Positions 20,351 to 31,296 of a stretch of 64,000 nt of DNA are shown here, in pieces. Numbering within the stretch: position 1 is the first letter of the stretch; each line of letters begins with the position of its first letter. A program made the translations under genes and the position numbers. The notes under the pieces are model-generated. The model was not told the origin of the DNA. It worked only from the letters and a program-made list of their open reading frames with translations, and made no database searches. The DNA comes from Laccaria trichodermophora (Eukaryota > Basidiomycota > Agaricomycetes > Agaricales > Hydnangiaceae): positions 1,798,001 to 1,862,000 of the forward strand of contig JACTVC010000002.1 in assembly GCA_018417955.1 (NCBI GenBank). Direction: 5' to 3'.

Positions 20351-22456
20351 ATGCTTGCGCATGCCTCAAAACTGCTGCTGACACCCGCCTTGCAGACTAG
20401 ATCGTTTATATCTCCCTCCATCTTTCTTCATTATCCTTCAACACTTAAACCTCAAACTAGAATCATTCCCTCAAAAGTTCGCCCCTCCGTTCCAGATGCA
20501 ATCGTCTCGGACATCTCTCTACTCCAACGCGTCCTAACTGCAAAGGATGCTCAGTCATTTATTACACACTGGAACGCCCTGCAGGCGAGAAATGTTAAGG
20601 CTTTTCTTGGAACAGCCAAGCTAGTTTCTCTGTCCCAACGAATTGCCTCACTCCCAGGGTTTAAGGGATGGGACTCTGAAACCAGGACTGCTATAGACAA
20701 CATAGCTCTAAAAGTGTCAAGCACCCACAATACAGATGGTTTGTATGCCTGTATGCGGTTCCATCTCAAGAACAACAATCCTCAGGCCGTGATTAACTTA
20801 TACCAGAAGCACATGCAGAGTATAATGGAAGGAGAAGTAGGAGGGCAAGTCGAGGGGGCCGAAGATCATCAATTAAATCAAGAATATCACGCTTTGCATC
20901 TCGAAACCACGCCAGCACCCAAGCCACTCGATCCAGGTCGTGTCTATCTTCTGTTGGCGGTGACCACCGCCCACGCAATGCGAGATTCTTATGCGGATGC
21001 ATTGGAAACTTGTCTTGCAACTGTGGTTCGATTTCACGACTACACCACACTGGAATTCTTGCGTCAACTTGGGCCAAACGCCCGCCTGCGTGCCAAGGTT
21101 CAAACTTATGTGGAGCGGCTTGCCGTTTCCCGGCTTGTCGCTCGCCCGCCTTCGCTGTCAAGACATGTTTCGGCTTTAGCTAAAGCCAAATCCTTGCAAT
21201 CATTAGAAAAGTTGTATGAAAAAGTCATTCAGGGTATTTTAGGCCTAGAACCCTACCTCACAGCCGATACTTCTCGGAACACCCCTTCTCTATCGATTTC
21301 GATGACAGAATTGGGTTGGACCTCCTTCCTTGCAGCATTCCTCAAATGCGAAAGGCGAGATCTAGCCACGAAGGTGTGGGACGACCTGATTCGCTGCGGC
21401 GTCCGTCCCGGTACCTCGACGTGGACAGCATTGATCGACTCATTGGCTAGGATTGGGGCTACCAAGGATGCCCTTTCCGCATGGGAGATGATGCTCGCGC
21501 AAGGGGGCAAGCCGGAAGGTCTCACATATCGTGCCATAATATCAGCATTATTCCTTGACCGTCGACCAGATGCAGCAATGGAAAAGTTCAACGCATTTCG
21601 AAGAAGTCATGGAAACCCAGAGATGGCTGCCCATACACTCGCAGTTCACAACACAGTTTTAAACGGTCTCCTTCACACCAATCGTCCGATCACCGCAAAC
21701 GAGGTCATGGTCAATATGCATGAAAATGGACCAAGGCCAGACCTTGTATCGTACAATACCTTCCTGGGGTATTATAGCCGATTGGGCGACTTTAAAGGAC
21801 TGGCAGCGGTCGTTAGCAAGATGTCATCGGAGCAGATTGCTGGGGACGTTTTCAGTTACTCCACAATTCTCTCCGCCCTGCTGAAAGTCGGCAAGCAAGA
21901 CGCACCAGAAACAATTCTTCAACTTATGCGAAACCAAGGAATCCAACCAAATGTTGCGATTTATACCGCCATTATTAACCACCAAGTGCGCGAGAAAAAT
22001 GAAAAGAACCTCGCTGCAGCTTTCTTCATGCTTCAGACTATGGAACAAGAATCTAGCGCGCAGCCTAACGAGGCAACGTATTCGTCTGTTTTGGCCGGCT
22101 TGTACCGAGATGGCTGGCTTGCACCCGAGAAGGCAGAAGAGTATCGAAAGAATATTGTCGCAAGGATGAAAGCTCGCGGTGTTGTTTTCAGACTCCCAAC
22201 ATATCACATTCTTCTCAAGGCGTGCTTAGATTATCCATATCCGGAGGGGCTTAACCACGCCCTTGCATACTTTGAAGACATGAGGCGGCACACCCCGCTT
22301 GTTCAAACTACATGGTACATCTTGCTTGCTGGGCTCCTCCAAAGGGGAGAGTGGGCAATCGCAGAGGAATATGTGAAGGAGATGAAAAACTCGGACGTTT
22401 CTCCATCCGCGAGTACACTAAAGCTAGTTAGAAAGATCAGAAGACGGGGGAAGTAG
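20351..22456 (+). CDS. Mitochondrial pentatricopeptide repeat (PPR) protein
   Basis: A single-exon gene of 701 codons, unusual in this intron-rich window. The N-terminus MLAHASKLLLTPALQTRSF is basic and hydroxylated, a likely mitochondrial presequence. From about residue 320 there are tandem 35-residue helical hairpins: VWDDLIRCGVRPGTSTWTAL, AWEMMLAQGGKPEGLTYRAI, NMHENGPRPDLVSYNTF, SKMSSEQIAGDVFSYSTIL and MRNQGIQPNVAIYTAI. These are canonical PPR repeats, which bind single-stranded organelle RNA. The target RNA cannot be read from sequence. The first in-frame ATG is 20351. Low intron content is common for PPR genes. Confidence 0.87.
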   Translation: MLAHASKLLLTPALQTRSFISPSIFLHYPSTLKPQTRIIPSKVRPSVPDAIVSDISLLQRVLTAKDAQSFITHWNALQARNVKAFLGTAKLVSLSQRIASLPGFKGWDSETRTAIDNIALKVSSTHNTDGLYACMRFHLKNNNPQAVINLYQKHMQSIMEGEVGGQVEGAEDHQLNQEYHALHLETTPAPKPLDPGRVYLLLAVTTAHAMRDSYADALETCLATVVRFHDYTTLEFLRQLGPNARLRAKVQTYVERLAVSRLVARPPSLSRHVSALAKAKSLQSLEKLYEKVIQGILGLEPYLTADTSRNTPSLSISMTELGWTSFLAAFLKCERRDLATKVWDDLIRCGVRPGTSTWTALIDSLARIGATKDALSAWEMMLAQGGKPEGLTYRAIISALFLDRRPDAAMEKFNAFRRSHGNPEMAAHTLAVHNTVLNGLLHTNRPITANEVMVNMHENGPRPDLVSYNTFLGYYSRLGDFKGLAAVVSKMSSEQIAGDVFSYSTILSALLKVGKQDAPETILQLMRNQGIQPNVAIYTAIINHQVREKNEKNLAAAFFMLQTMEQESSAQPNEATYSSVLAGLYRDGWLAPEKAEEYRKNIVARMKARGVVFRLPTYHILLKACLDYPYPEGLNHALAYFEDMRRHTPLVQTTWYILLAGLLQRGEWAIAEEYVKEMKNSDVSPSASTLKLVRKIRRRGK

Positions 22457-22496
22457 AAGTATATATGTAGATACCTGAATTTGTGTCCAATTCCCG

Positions 22497-22785
22497 TCAC
22501 AACTTTCCCCAGAAGAAAGCTTTTCCAAGACCGAGACGCAAGTATCGCGCATAAACTGCGATAAAGTGAACATGGAGAGGATGTGGATAGACGCCGTTCC
22601 TGACCTACATGGCTCCATCTTCTGCCGAGCCATTTCCCAAGGAAGGGGAAGAGAACGACAGCTAGAAGCTGTTGCAGCTGCTGCAGACTCTCTTCCCACT
22701 CCTCCTGTGCCAGACGATAGTCGTCGTCCGAGTCGAATGAAGCGTTTGAGGAGAGATCGTCCAACGAGACGTCTGACCGTGGCAT
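22497..22785 (-). CDS. MIM2: Mim2-like mitochondrial outer-membrane import protein
   Basis: A 79-residue protein from two exons, 22785..22605 and 22555..22497, separated by a 49-nt intron (GTCAGG...CGCAG). Mim2 works with Mim1 in the MIM complex, which inserts helical proteins into the mitochondrial outer membrane. The protein has an acidic N-terminus (SLDDLSSNASFDSDDDY), the motif EEWEESLQQLQQLL, a hydrophobic segment AVVLFPFLGKWLGRRWSHV and a basic aromatic end (YARYLRLGLGKAFFWGKL). The order WEESL, LLxVVLxPFxGKxxGRR and YARYLR is what I recall for fungal Mim2; the match is by memory. Because of its size it is easy to miss. It is convergent with the PPR gene (40 bp) and divergent from the sugar porter (114 bp). 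Confidence 0.7.
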
Positions 22786-22899
22786 GTGGTTGTATGGATG
22801 CTGCGAGAATGTTTATTTGCGCACTTATACTTGTTCCAAAACAGTACATGCCAAATTGCTAAAGTTCTCCTAAAACCCACTCTGCAGAATCCATGCATC

Positions 22900-25446
22900 A
22901 TGGAAGACGCGACCACACCCCGCTCCAGGCTGGTAGGCCAGCCTCTTCTCTACGCCATCTCTGTCTTCGCTAGTTTAGGCGTATTTCTGGTTCGTTTGTC
23001 TATCGTTTACATTTGCACAATTTCTCTGATATTCGAGCACAGTTTGGGTACGACCAAGGGTATATTATCAGTTGCTCTCGTTGCGAACAAGGTTCTAACA
23101 TCGCCTCAGTGTGATGAGCGGCATAATTACTGGTCCCTACTTTCGAAAGTATTTTAATTATCCCGGTCCCCTCGAGGTCGGAACCATGGTTGCAGTACTA
23201 GAAATCGGTGCTCTAAGTACGCAACGCGTCCCCCTATTTGGATCTTTGGCTAACCTTGTCGCGAAAGTAACATCCGTAGCCGCAGGACGCGTTGGAGATA
23301 TAATTGGTCGGAAGGGAACTCTATTCGTAGGGGCCGTAATTTTTACTGTCGGAGGCGCCATTCAGACCTTCACAATTGGATTTTGGACGATGATTATTGG
23401 CCGAATCGCTAGTGGCTTTGGTGTTGGTCTGCTTTCGTTCGTGGAACTCATCATTGGCTGTCTCAGGGGCTGACGTTCTGTGAATAGAACAATCGTACCA
23501 ATCTATCAAAGTGAAATATCGCCTCCCGATCACGTTTGCTGCCAGCCCTCTTGTTTCTTCTATATATTGATTCAGAACAACAGCGCGGCGCCCTGGCTTG
23601 CATGGAATTTACATGCAATATCATCGGCTATTCATCGTCTGTTGTGAGTTTCTCCGTGCATGTTCCAACTTTCTGTAACTCTTCAATCTTAGTGGACGGA
23701 TTATTTCTGCTCTTATATTGAAGGGAATCTTTCTTGGCGAATACCGCTTTTCGTACAATGTGTCATTGGCGCTATCCTTGCTGGAGGTTCATTACTCATG
23801 CCTGAAAGCCCGCGGTAGTTCAAGCAACATTTTTATCTGGTTTTTTTTCTCACCTAACTTGCACTTGGACAGCTGGCTTATTGATGCGGAAAGAGAAGTA
23901 GATGGTCTGCGAGTCATCGCCGATTTGCACGGTGGGGATCTCGATGATCCAACTGCAATAGCCGAATACGACGAGATCAGAGAGAAAGTTCGGGAAGATG
24001 TAGGTCTGCCTCGCCATCATCATCTTCATTTCTAAATACCATGGCCCTTAGCGTGAATCCGGCGAGGGAAGATCGTACGGAGTGATGTGGAGCAAGTATA
24101 AACGACGTGTTTTATTGGCAATGTCGTCTCAAGCTTTTGCCCAGCTGGTGGGTCCTGTCTCAACCATTCCATTTCCCCCTCATTGAGTATTTTCTGAAGA
24201 ATGGCATCAACGGTAAGTTTTATCATTTCAACCCTTTGTCTTCTGAACACTATTTCGTAGTCATATCATATTACGCACGTAAGTTTATTTCGATTTTTAT
24301 CAAAAGGTATCAAGGTGATTGAAAAGTGTTTTAAAGCTCGGGTGTTTGAAGGTCAGCTTTGAAAGTTACACGTTTTAAGGGTGACAGGGCTGAATTCGGT
24401 TTGAAAGAGGCAGGCTGGATTGGGCGGCAGGCTATTCTAATGACTGGAATAAATTCGGTGATATATGTTTTGAGCACCATTCCGCCGTAGGTGGGCTTGC
24501 CCCTATGATCTTTCCATCACTAATGCCGTGAAGGTGGTATCTTGTTGACCGCTGGGGGCGCCGTGCAATTTTGCTTTCTGGCGCGGTCATAGTGCGTTCG
24601 ATCTATGTTCCATTCGATTAAATTCTGACAGCGGTCAAAGATGGCTGCTGCATTGGTCGCAACCGGTTGGTGGATGTATATTGACGTTCCCCAAACTCCG
24701 AACGGCGTGGTCATCTGTGTCATCATTTTCAACGCTGCTTTTGGATACAGGTAAGGGTAACGAATCAATTTTAAGGTATCTAATTTTTTTTCAGTTGGGG
24801 TCCCATTCCTTGGCTGTACCCTCCCGAGGTGATTTTTTAAATTTACTTGGTCAACCTTTAACTGAATATTTCCAGATTATCCCCCTCAACTTTCGGGCAA
24901 AGGGTGTATCATTATCGACGGCAACTAATTGGGCATTTAACTGGGTTGTGGGCGAGATCACACCGTATCTCCAAGATCTCATTGCATGGCGACTGTACCC
25001 AATGCACGGTTTTTTCTGCATTTGCAGCTTTATCTTAGGTCTGACTTTTTACCTTTTGTTACAAATTGAAACTGATAAGTTGTTTCCGTTCAGTCTATTT
25101 TCGTAAGTTCATCATGGAGGTGTCAAGCTTGATTTCTCTAACGCAACGAAGTGTACCCGGAGACCAAGGGCGTTCCTTTGGAGGAAATGGATGCTGTCTT
25201 TGGAGAGGGTAGGCTTGGTCCCGAACGTCAAAGGATGGAGTGCTCATGGTTTTGGCTGCAGACGCATTGCAGGAACAACTTGAAAACGAATCTGAACGGA
25301 CTTCGCTGATCCTTCCAAGTCATGATGTGCCATCACGACTCCCGCGAATCCCTAATGAACAGAGCTGGTTCTCACGACTAGGGCGGACAACTGAACACCC
25401 TCGTTATGAACCGATTACCGATGTCACTGCAGATGAGCAGCGGTAG
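22900..25446 (+). CDS. MFS sugar porter
   Basis: A 12-helix plasma-membrane sugar/H+ symporter or facilitator of the sugar porter family. Signatures in order: FGYDQGVMSGI, the loop motif AAGRVGDIIGRKGT, the PESPRWLID motif (its Arg codon is split by an intron at about 23816), SSQAFAQLNGINVISYYAP, VDRWGRRAIL, NAAFGYSWGPIPWLYPPEIIPLNFRAKG and the terminal YPETKGVPLEEMDAVFGE. About 13 short exons; every join I checked keeps frame. The cytosolic tail after the last motif is some 60 residues, Glu- and Ser-rich. Substrate (hexose, polyol or quinate) is not determined. Confidence 0.9.
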
Positions 25447-25554
25447 AATACTGTAGAGTTTCGCAGCATTCAGTGCTGTGATATCATAAATCCGTGTAAT
25501 TCCAAACTACATAACATACTTAATGGTGAACGTCAGTGCAGTGGTGGCTGTGTC

Positions 25555-27421
25555 ATGAAATTTCTCTTTTCTCATTTCAACTCTGTCGCTCGTTGCCAAA
25601 TTGCTTGCCGCCGACAATGGTTGTTTCACAGTGCTCGTTGTATGAGTCGTAGCGCAGAAGATTACGCTGATGCGCTCGCAGCTCAAGGCACTTCAATAGT
25701 TGACAAGGAGGGTGAACGAGCCACATTTGAAGATTTGGGACTTCATGCACCGATGGCTACATCATTCCGGACTGCCTTTCCAAATGTTCTTTATCCCACG
25801 GAGACGCAGAGGGAATTCATTCCTGCAATTCTAGAGGGAAAAGACGTGATATTAAGCGACGTGACTGGATCTGGGAAGTAAGTGCTTGTTGTTTTACAAT
25901 TTTTTCTGGTGAAGTAACATGTGCAGGTCATTTGGCTTGGTTATTGCTCTCCTAAACAAACCACGTACCGTTCTTAAAGGCACGAAGACAGAGAACGCGG
26001 ACAACATCACATCACTGGTCATTGTACCTCACCGAGACCTTGCATATCAGCTTTTCCACTGGATACAGAAGGTGGTCAACGTAAGTAACACGCCTCCGTC
26101 TCTTTCCTCTGTAGTGCAAGTTTTAGTCCGCGACGGAGGTTCACATCTTGGCAATGGTCTTTCTACGCTCAAGGAACAACCTCCACACATCCTGATTGGT
26201 ACGCCCCAAGCCCTGGTGGACATCCATCGTAGCGATAGTCAGGCGTTGCAACTTTCCACGCTCTCAAGTGTTGTTGTGGATGAGGTTGACTATTTGGTGG
26301 AAACTGTACCAAGAAAGGACCCTCAGAAATCCTTTTACAAAGCTACGAAAAAGGCTGAGCAAAAAATCCAAGCCCACCCCGGTGTGACTCGACAGTTGCT
26401 GGATATTATATTCGCACAAAGGAAGGAACTTAACGAGCGACGACGAGATGAACCGGGCCTTTTTCAGCAACGCAGGAGGGCAAACATCCTGGATGGGCCC
26501 ATGCGGCAGCTTGGTACACCGCAGTTAATTCTGTCGAGTGCCACACTACGAACGCACCTGAAGAATTACCTGTTTGATGAGAGTGGGTGGCTGGATAAGG
26601 ATAACGTTTTGAAAGTTGCCGGCAACAAGGTAAAAAGGAATGGAAGACTTTCTAGTGCGAGCCATCAGAACGATGATGGAGCTAAAGCTACACAACATTC
26701 TGTGATCCTTGTGTCTGAACATGATATCCGTAACATTTCCGGTGCCATGCCGCCAATTGAAGATTCTTCCGAGGGCGAAGGTAGTCGTGTTTCCCCAGCA
26801 GCCGTGTTCGCTCTACAGGACGAGGATGGAAAAGTATCTGAAAGTGAGTGTTTCGAATTCTCTATTGTATTAGTTAATGAAGCATGATCAGACTATTCGA
26901 CTACACGTTCGCCTTTCAATCCGAACGCGTTGGAAGCCATCGCCACAGCCTTTGCGGTTGATGTGCCTTCCGTTGCGCTTCTGGTGCTTCCTGCCTCATC
27001 CCCATTACAGCGCGCAGTACACGAACTGAGAGAATTGGGTGTAAATGCCCATGGGTTGGATCTCCATTCTGGAACAGCAGGACGATCTCACTTGCTTAGC
27101 GGCGGAGAAGCGGTGAGCGAGAATCCGACGCTGCTGGTGTCTACGCTTGCCACGACGCGGGGGCTAGACCTGCCTGAACTAACACATGTTTTTATTTTGG
27201 GAATCCCAGAGGGACCGAAGGTGAATGCACGTTCTGTGGATGCGTACGTGCACATTGCGGGGCGGGTAGGGCGGTTTGGGCGAGGAGGGAAGGTAATTAC
27301 TGTGGTGGAGGACGATGAGAAGGAGGAAGAAGCTGGGAAAGTGGTGAGCGAAGGAAGTAAGATGAAACGAATACTCGGAAGGCTGGAGATTACTCCTGTT
27401 CGATTTGAGCCATTTGTATGA
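25555..27421 (+). CDS. DEAD-box-type RNA helicase, probably mitochondrial (Mrh4/DDX28-like)
   Basis: A superfamily-2 RNA helicase with three exons. The N-terminus (MKFLFSHFNSVARCQIACRRQWLFHSARCM) is rich in Arg and lacks acidic residues, as in mitochondrial presequences. Helicase motifs: Q-motif region TFEDLGLHAPMATSFR..YPTETQ, motif I DVTGSGKS (its Lys codon is split by an intron at 25877), Ia VPHRDLA, motif II DEVD instead of DEAD, motif III SSAT, motif V ATTRGLDLP, motif VI HIAGRVGRFGRGG. Yeast Mrh4 and human DDX28 act in mitoribosome large-subunit assembly; relation to them is suggested by targeting and general shape, not by alignment. An alternative start at the later ATG (MSRSAEDYADAL) would remove the presequence. 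Confidence 0.85.
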
Positions 27422-27575
27422 CCGCGGAGGTATAAGATGAATATAAAAAGTTTGACTCGTCCGTCCGAGTTTGATGTTGAATCACACGCGGTGTCTGTCG
27501 CCGCGCTCTTCGTGCGGCTGACTCTGCCCGAGACTCTCTCTCTTTTCTTTACTATCATGTCCTAGTCCTCCTCCA

Positions 27576-30354
27576 ATGCGTCTCCACTTTATTTTCTCTC
27601 TCTTCGCCCTCGCCTTGGCCCAGTCGAACTCTTCACTCCCAGTCTCCTTGACAACCGCCTCTCTCACCATCACGATTGCCACAACTCGCTCAGGAAACCA
27701 GCCAACTCAGATCGTCACCGTTATCCCAGTTGTCTCCAATGTCACCCTCACTCCCACCACCACCTCTTCTTCTTCTACATCCTCTTCTGCTACCCTCCAG
27801 TCGGCCTCTGCTTCCTCTTCACCCACCCCTGCACCCATTGTCCTTGTACGTCATATCTGTCATTTCAATTCATATCATTGACTCGTCTTTCAGGCTACAA
27901 AAGTTGATCCCGCTTTCGGTGTATTGGGCGCCATCCTCATCATAACTGGTCTGCCTTCTGCCTTCTGGGGTCATAAAAATCGTTGGTCAGTATCCTCTTA
28001 CTTTGTCTTGTGCGTATCTAATTATATTCACAGGACTTCTTTCTTTCTCATCGGATTCTACACTCTCGCTTTGGTATGCACAGTCTTGATTCTCAAATTT
28101 GGCGTTCTGCCCTCCGTCAATCCTCCAAGCAAGACCCTTCGTGGCATGTTTGTTCTCGCCTCGTCCATAGCTGGTTTTGCTGGTGGCGCCATCGCCATCT
28201 TTTTTTGGAAGGCTGCTAGGTTCGGTATTGGAGCTTGGGGAGGCTTTGCTTTCGCCCTTTGGATTCAATGCTTTCAGAACGGCGGCCTTATCAAAGCCAT
28301 CGGCTTTAGGTGGTTACTTTATATTGGTTAGCACCTTACACTCTTTCACGATTCTAAAAATAAACCCTTCTGTCGATAGGTTGCGGAGTCGTTGGATTTG
28401 CTCTCTGCACAATTCCAAGAGCGAGTCCGCGTCTTTAATCACGCTTTCGCCTTCTGACCTGCATCACACAGATTCATTACCATGTCCTGCTTGTCTCCAC
28501 AGCCATTGTTGGTTCCTCTTCGTTCATTTTGGGAGTCGATTGTTTCACAACAGCAGGTCTCAAAGAGGTCAGTCCTAAACTTGAGCTAAATACAAAACGA
28601 CATCCTCACTTGTTGCACTTGACCAGTTTTACATTTGGAATCTTGGCTTTCCTGCCTTGTTTCCAAAATATACTGAGAAACACATCCAATTTCCGGTCTC
28701 ACAAACAATGCAAATAGAGCTCGGTCTCATTGGGGCTGTTACACTCATGGGTATTGCCGTACAGCTCCGCATCTTGAAGGTCCTACAAAAGAAGCTGGAC
28801 GAAATAGCGCAGGAACATCGAGTAGATGAAGAATCGGAGATACAGGCCGCCAGTAGGTTCAGTGGGATCAAGCGAGAGCAAAGTGCCTGGGAAAAAGAAC
28901 ACCCTACCCTTTCCAAGCATGGGCGACAAGAGAGCGCGATATCCTGCTCGCCTTTGATGAAAGAACGAGAAGGCTCTGCATCTCCGACCACTGGAGATCG
29001 TCTTTCTTCGTATGTTCAACATGATGAAGGTCGTGTGCGGGCTTTGTCAGGCGTATCCGATTTTAGAGTTGCGCCGACATCAGACGAAGACTTCAGACGG
29101 GCATCAAGATATATGCAAAATCCGGGAGCACTGCCTACCTTGGATCTAGGTTTGGGAATCAAAGAAGACGTTCCATCAAATTTCATTGCCGAGGACCCCT
29201 TCCGAAGCAAGGCCGTCTCCCCTGCGGATTTGGAGGACCTCAAGCGCAAAGAAGAGTTACTTGCTGAGATTCAGACTATCCGTAGGTCGATCGATGTATT
29301 GAAGTCCGAGACTCCTGTTCCACCTGAGCAATCTCGTCGACCTTCTATGGCTTCCAGACGTACCCTTAGCGTTGATGCCACCAATGCACTCATGCCGTCC
29401 ACCTCTCACTTGCGACCTCCCCGTCAGATTGATCCGCGCGCTCGGGTGCGTTCGCTGGAATTTTCTGCCTTAGCGCTTGATTCAGCGGGCGATCCTATCA
29501 GTCGGCCAACAAGTGCACCCCTACGGGATAGTGATTGGGATACATACATACAGGAACGTAAACTCTTGCAGCCGCCAGCAGGTGTTACCCCTCCCATTGC
29601 GACAACCCCTCTGACCGTCCCCGTGCGGCCCCCGATCTCTCCAGCGGTGCAAGACGCGCTCAGTAAACGCAAGAGGCGGGAATTTGCGCTTGGATTTTCC
29701 GAACCTGGGACCGAGTCTTCGGAAGATGTCCCTCTCGCTAGAATTGTGCGGGAAAAGAAGAATTCGGAAGGGCTCGCCCCTGTAACGATTCTTCCGCCCC
29801 GCCGACAGTCTGGACCCATTGTTGCTCCTGTTCCTCAAGTTCCGGCTGCTACGCGAACGAGGACTTTTGAGGAATTAAACGAAAGACATCGGGAGAAGAT
29901 ACGGGATATGCAGGCCCCACTAACTCTGGCGGAGAGGGAACATGCTGAAATTGAGGCGGCGAAGCAGCGCTGGGAACGGTCGAAAGGCTTGGAGAGGGAA
30001 GCCGTGACGCGGCGGCAGGCAGAGAAGATGGCCGCTTTAGAGAAGAAAAAGAGAGTGGAAGACCAGCCTGGGAGAGAGAGGCAAAAGGAACGACAGCCGA
30101 ACGAGATACGCCGTCATTCCCGGTCTCTGAGCGCGGATAAATTGGCGGCGGTCGGGAGCTCGTCAAAACGGCTTTCAACTTTGAAAGTGGAGGACTGGCA
30201 ACGATACCAGCAAGAAGCGGAAATGGGCGTTCAAACTAGTGGGTCTGGAAAACGCAAATCCCGAACGTTGCAAGCGGATGGTATACCATTTCCTAACGCT
30301 GGGAAAGGCGGAGGTGGCCGTGTTCGTCAGGGGAGCGGTCGGGACTCATCATGA
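27576..30354 (+). CDS. TM7S3/TM198-like membrane protein with long cytosolic tail
   Basis: A signal peptide (MRLHFIFSLFALALAQS) is followed by a Ser/Thr/Pro-rich, probably O-glycosylated ectodomain of some 75 residues. Then come about seven hydrophobic segments, for example FGVLGAILIITGLPSAFWG, FLIGFYTLALVCTVLIL, FVLASSIAGFAGGAIAIFFW and ELGLIGAVTLMGIAVQLRIL, in the pattern of the TM7S3/TM198 domain. Six or so exons encode this part. The last large exon adds over 500 residues of predicted cytosolic, mostly disordered tail, with an Arg/Glu/Lys coiled-coil near EREHAEIEAAKQRWERSK. In fungi this architecture has no assigned function that I know. Domain call is moderately sure. Confidence 0.75.
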
Positions 30355-30623
30355 ACTTATACCAGCAGACTTTTGGACATTATGACATACATCATTTCAC
30401 ATTGGACAATTTCATCATCAAGCCAGTCATTACCATACCAAGTAGATAATTTAACAACGTTTTAAGCTCATTGGAGTGGCAATAGAAGGGAGGTCAAAAT
30501 CACATCATGCGCTGATTTGGAACATTGAATCTATACAAGAATGGAGTGTACCTGGCATGAATGCAAATTGAAATAACATATAAGCAACTAAGGGGCTCAT
30601 TTTGCGGTTCCCCACAAACGACC

Positions 30624-31202
30624 ATGTCCCTTCAACGGTCTAAATCTGCACCACACATAGTTGCATCCTCAGTGAAGACTGTTCATCTTCCCAGGTCGAC
30701 ATCACATCAGCAGCTGCAAAACGGCGCTAGCAGCACTACTACAAGAGGGTATACACCGAGAACAGAGAGGGAGGATCCGTTCAGTTTAGCCGGGTTCTTC
30801 CCAACAGCGCTTGTGGAGGAGGAGGAGGAATGGAGATGGCTACATGCAGAGGAAGGAGAGTCAAGCAAAGAGGACGGTAGTGGGGACCGGACACCGTCGT
30901 CGGGGATATTTGGACAGGCCGAGGACAGGAACACACGGGAGGCAATAGAGGGGGAAGATAAACTGGGAGTGTTGACGCTGGGCCAGTGGCGTCAATCTGA
31001 TGGAGTAGACGGTCCAGACATCGGATTATTATCGCCGTACAGAGAGGTTGTCGATGAAGAGTCACTCTATCTCGCCGTCAGTGGCCAACGGGAAACGGCG
31101 GCGTCGGGGCTACGGGTGGCGGCAGAGTCGGGGTCACTAGGCTTGTCACGGCTGTTCTTCCCGGCAAATGGCGGATCGGAGATTGAAAGTGTAGACTTGT
31201 AG
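30624..31202 (+). CDS. Hypothetical protein, unrecognised
   Basis: A single-exon ORF of 192 residues with no family I recognise. The N-terminus is Ser/Arg-rich (MSLQRSKSAPHIVASS), followed by an acidic middle containing a run of Glu and EEWRWLHAEEGESSKEDG, then DIGLLSPYREVVDEESLYLAVSGQRE and the hydrophobic motif LSRLFFPANGG. The composition suggests a regulated, partly disordered protein. It sits between two well-supported genes on the same strand and ends 94 bp before the CSL start. It could be a real lineage-specific gene; an earlier in-frame start at 30561 is not ATG. Confidence 0.45.
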   Translation: MSLQRSKSAPHIVASSVKTVHLPRSTSHQQLQNGASSTTTRGYTPRTEREDPFSLAGFFPTALVEEEEEWRWLHAEEGESSKEDGSGDRTPSSGIFGQAEDRNTREAIEGEDKLGVLTLGQWRQSDGVDGPDIGLLSPYREVVDEESLYLAVSGQRETAASGLRVAAESGSLGLSRLFFPANGGSEIESVDL

Positions 31203-31210
31203 ATAAAAGG

Positions 31211-31264
31211 TTCCCACGTCTTCGCACTTCTCCCACGTTCTTTCTCCCACGTCTTTCTCCCACG
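31211..31264 (-). promoter_or_regulatory. Array of four CSL-like sites before the CSL gene
   Basis: Four copies of TCCCACG lie in 54 bases (31212-31218, 31231-31237, 31245-31251, 31258-31264), all in one orientation; each is followed by T. Read on the minus strand each is ACGTGGGA. The first, with its flanking base, is CGTGGGAA (31211-31218), a perfect YGTGGGAA consensus for CSL proteins. The other three read CGTGGGAG. The array ends 32 bp before the ATG of the CSL gene itself. Autoregulation is inference. Confidence 0.45.
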
Positions 31265-31296
31265 TCGTCTTTCTCCCTCTCCTTCTCACGCCTATA

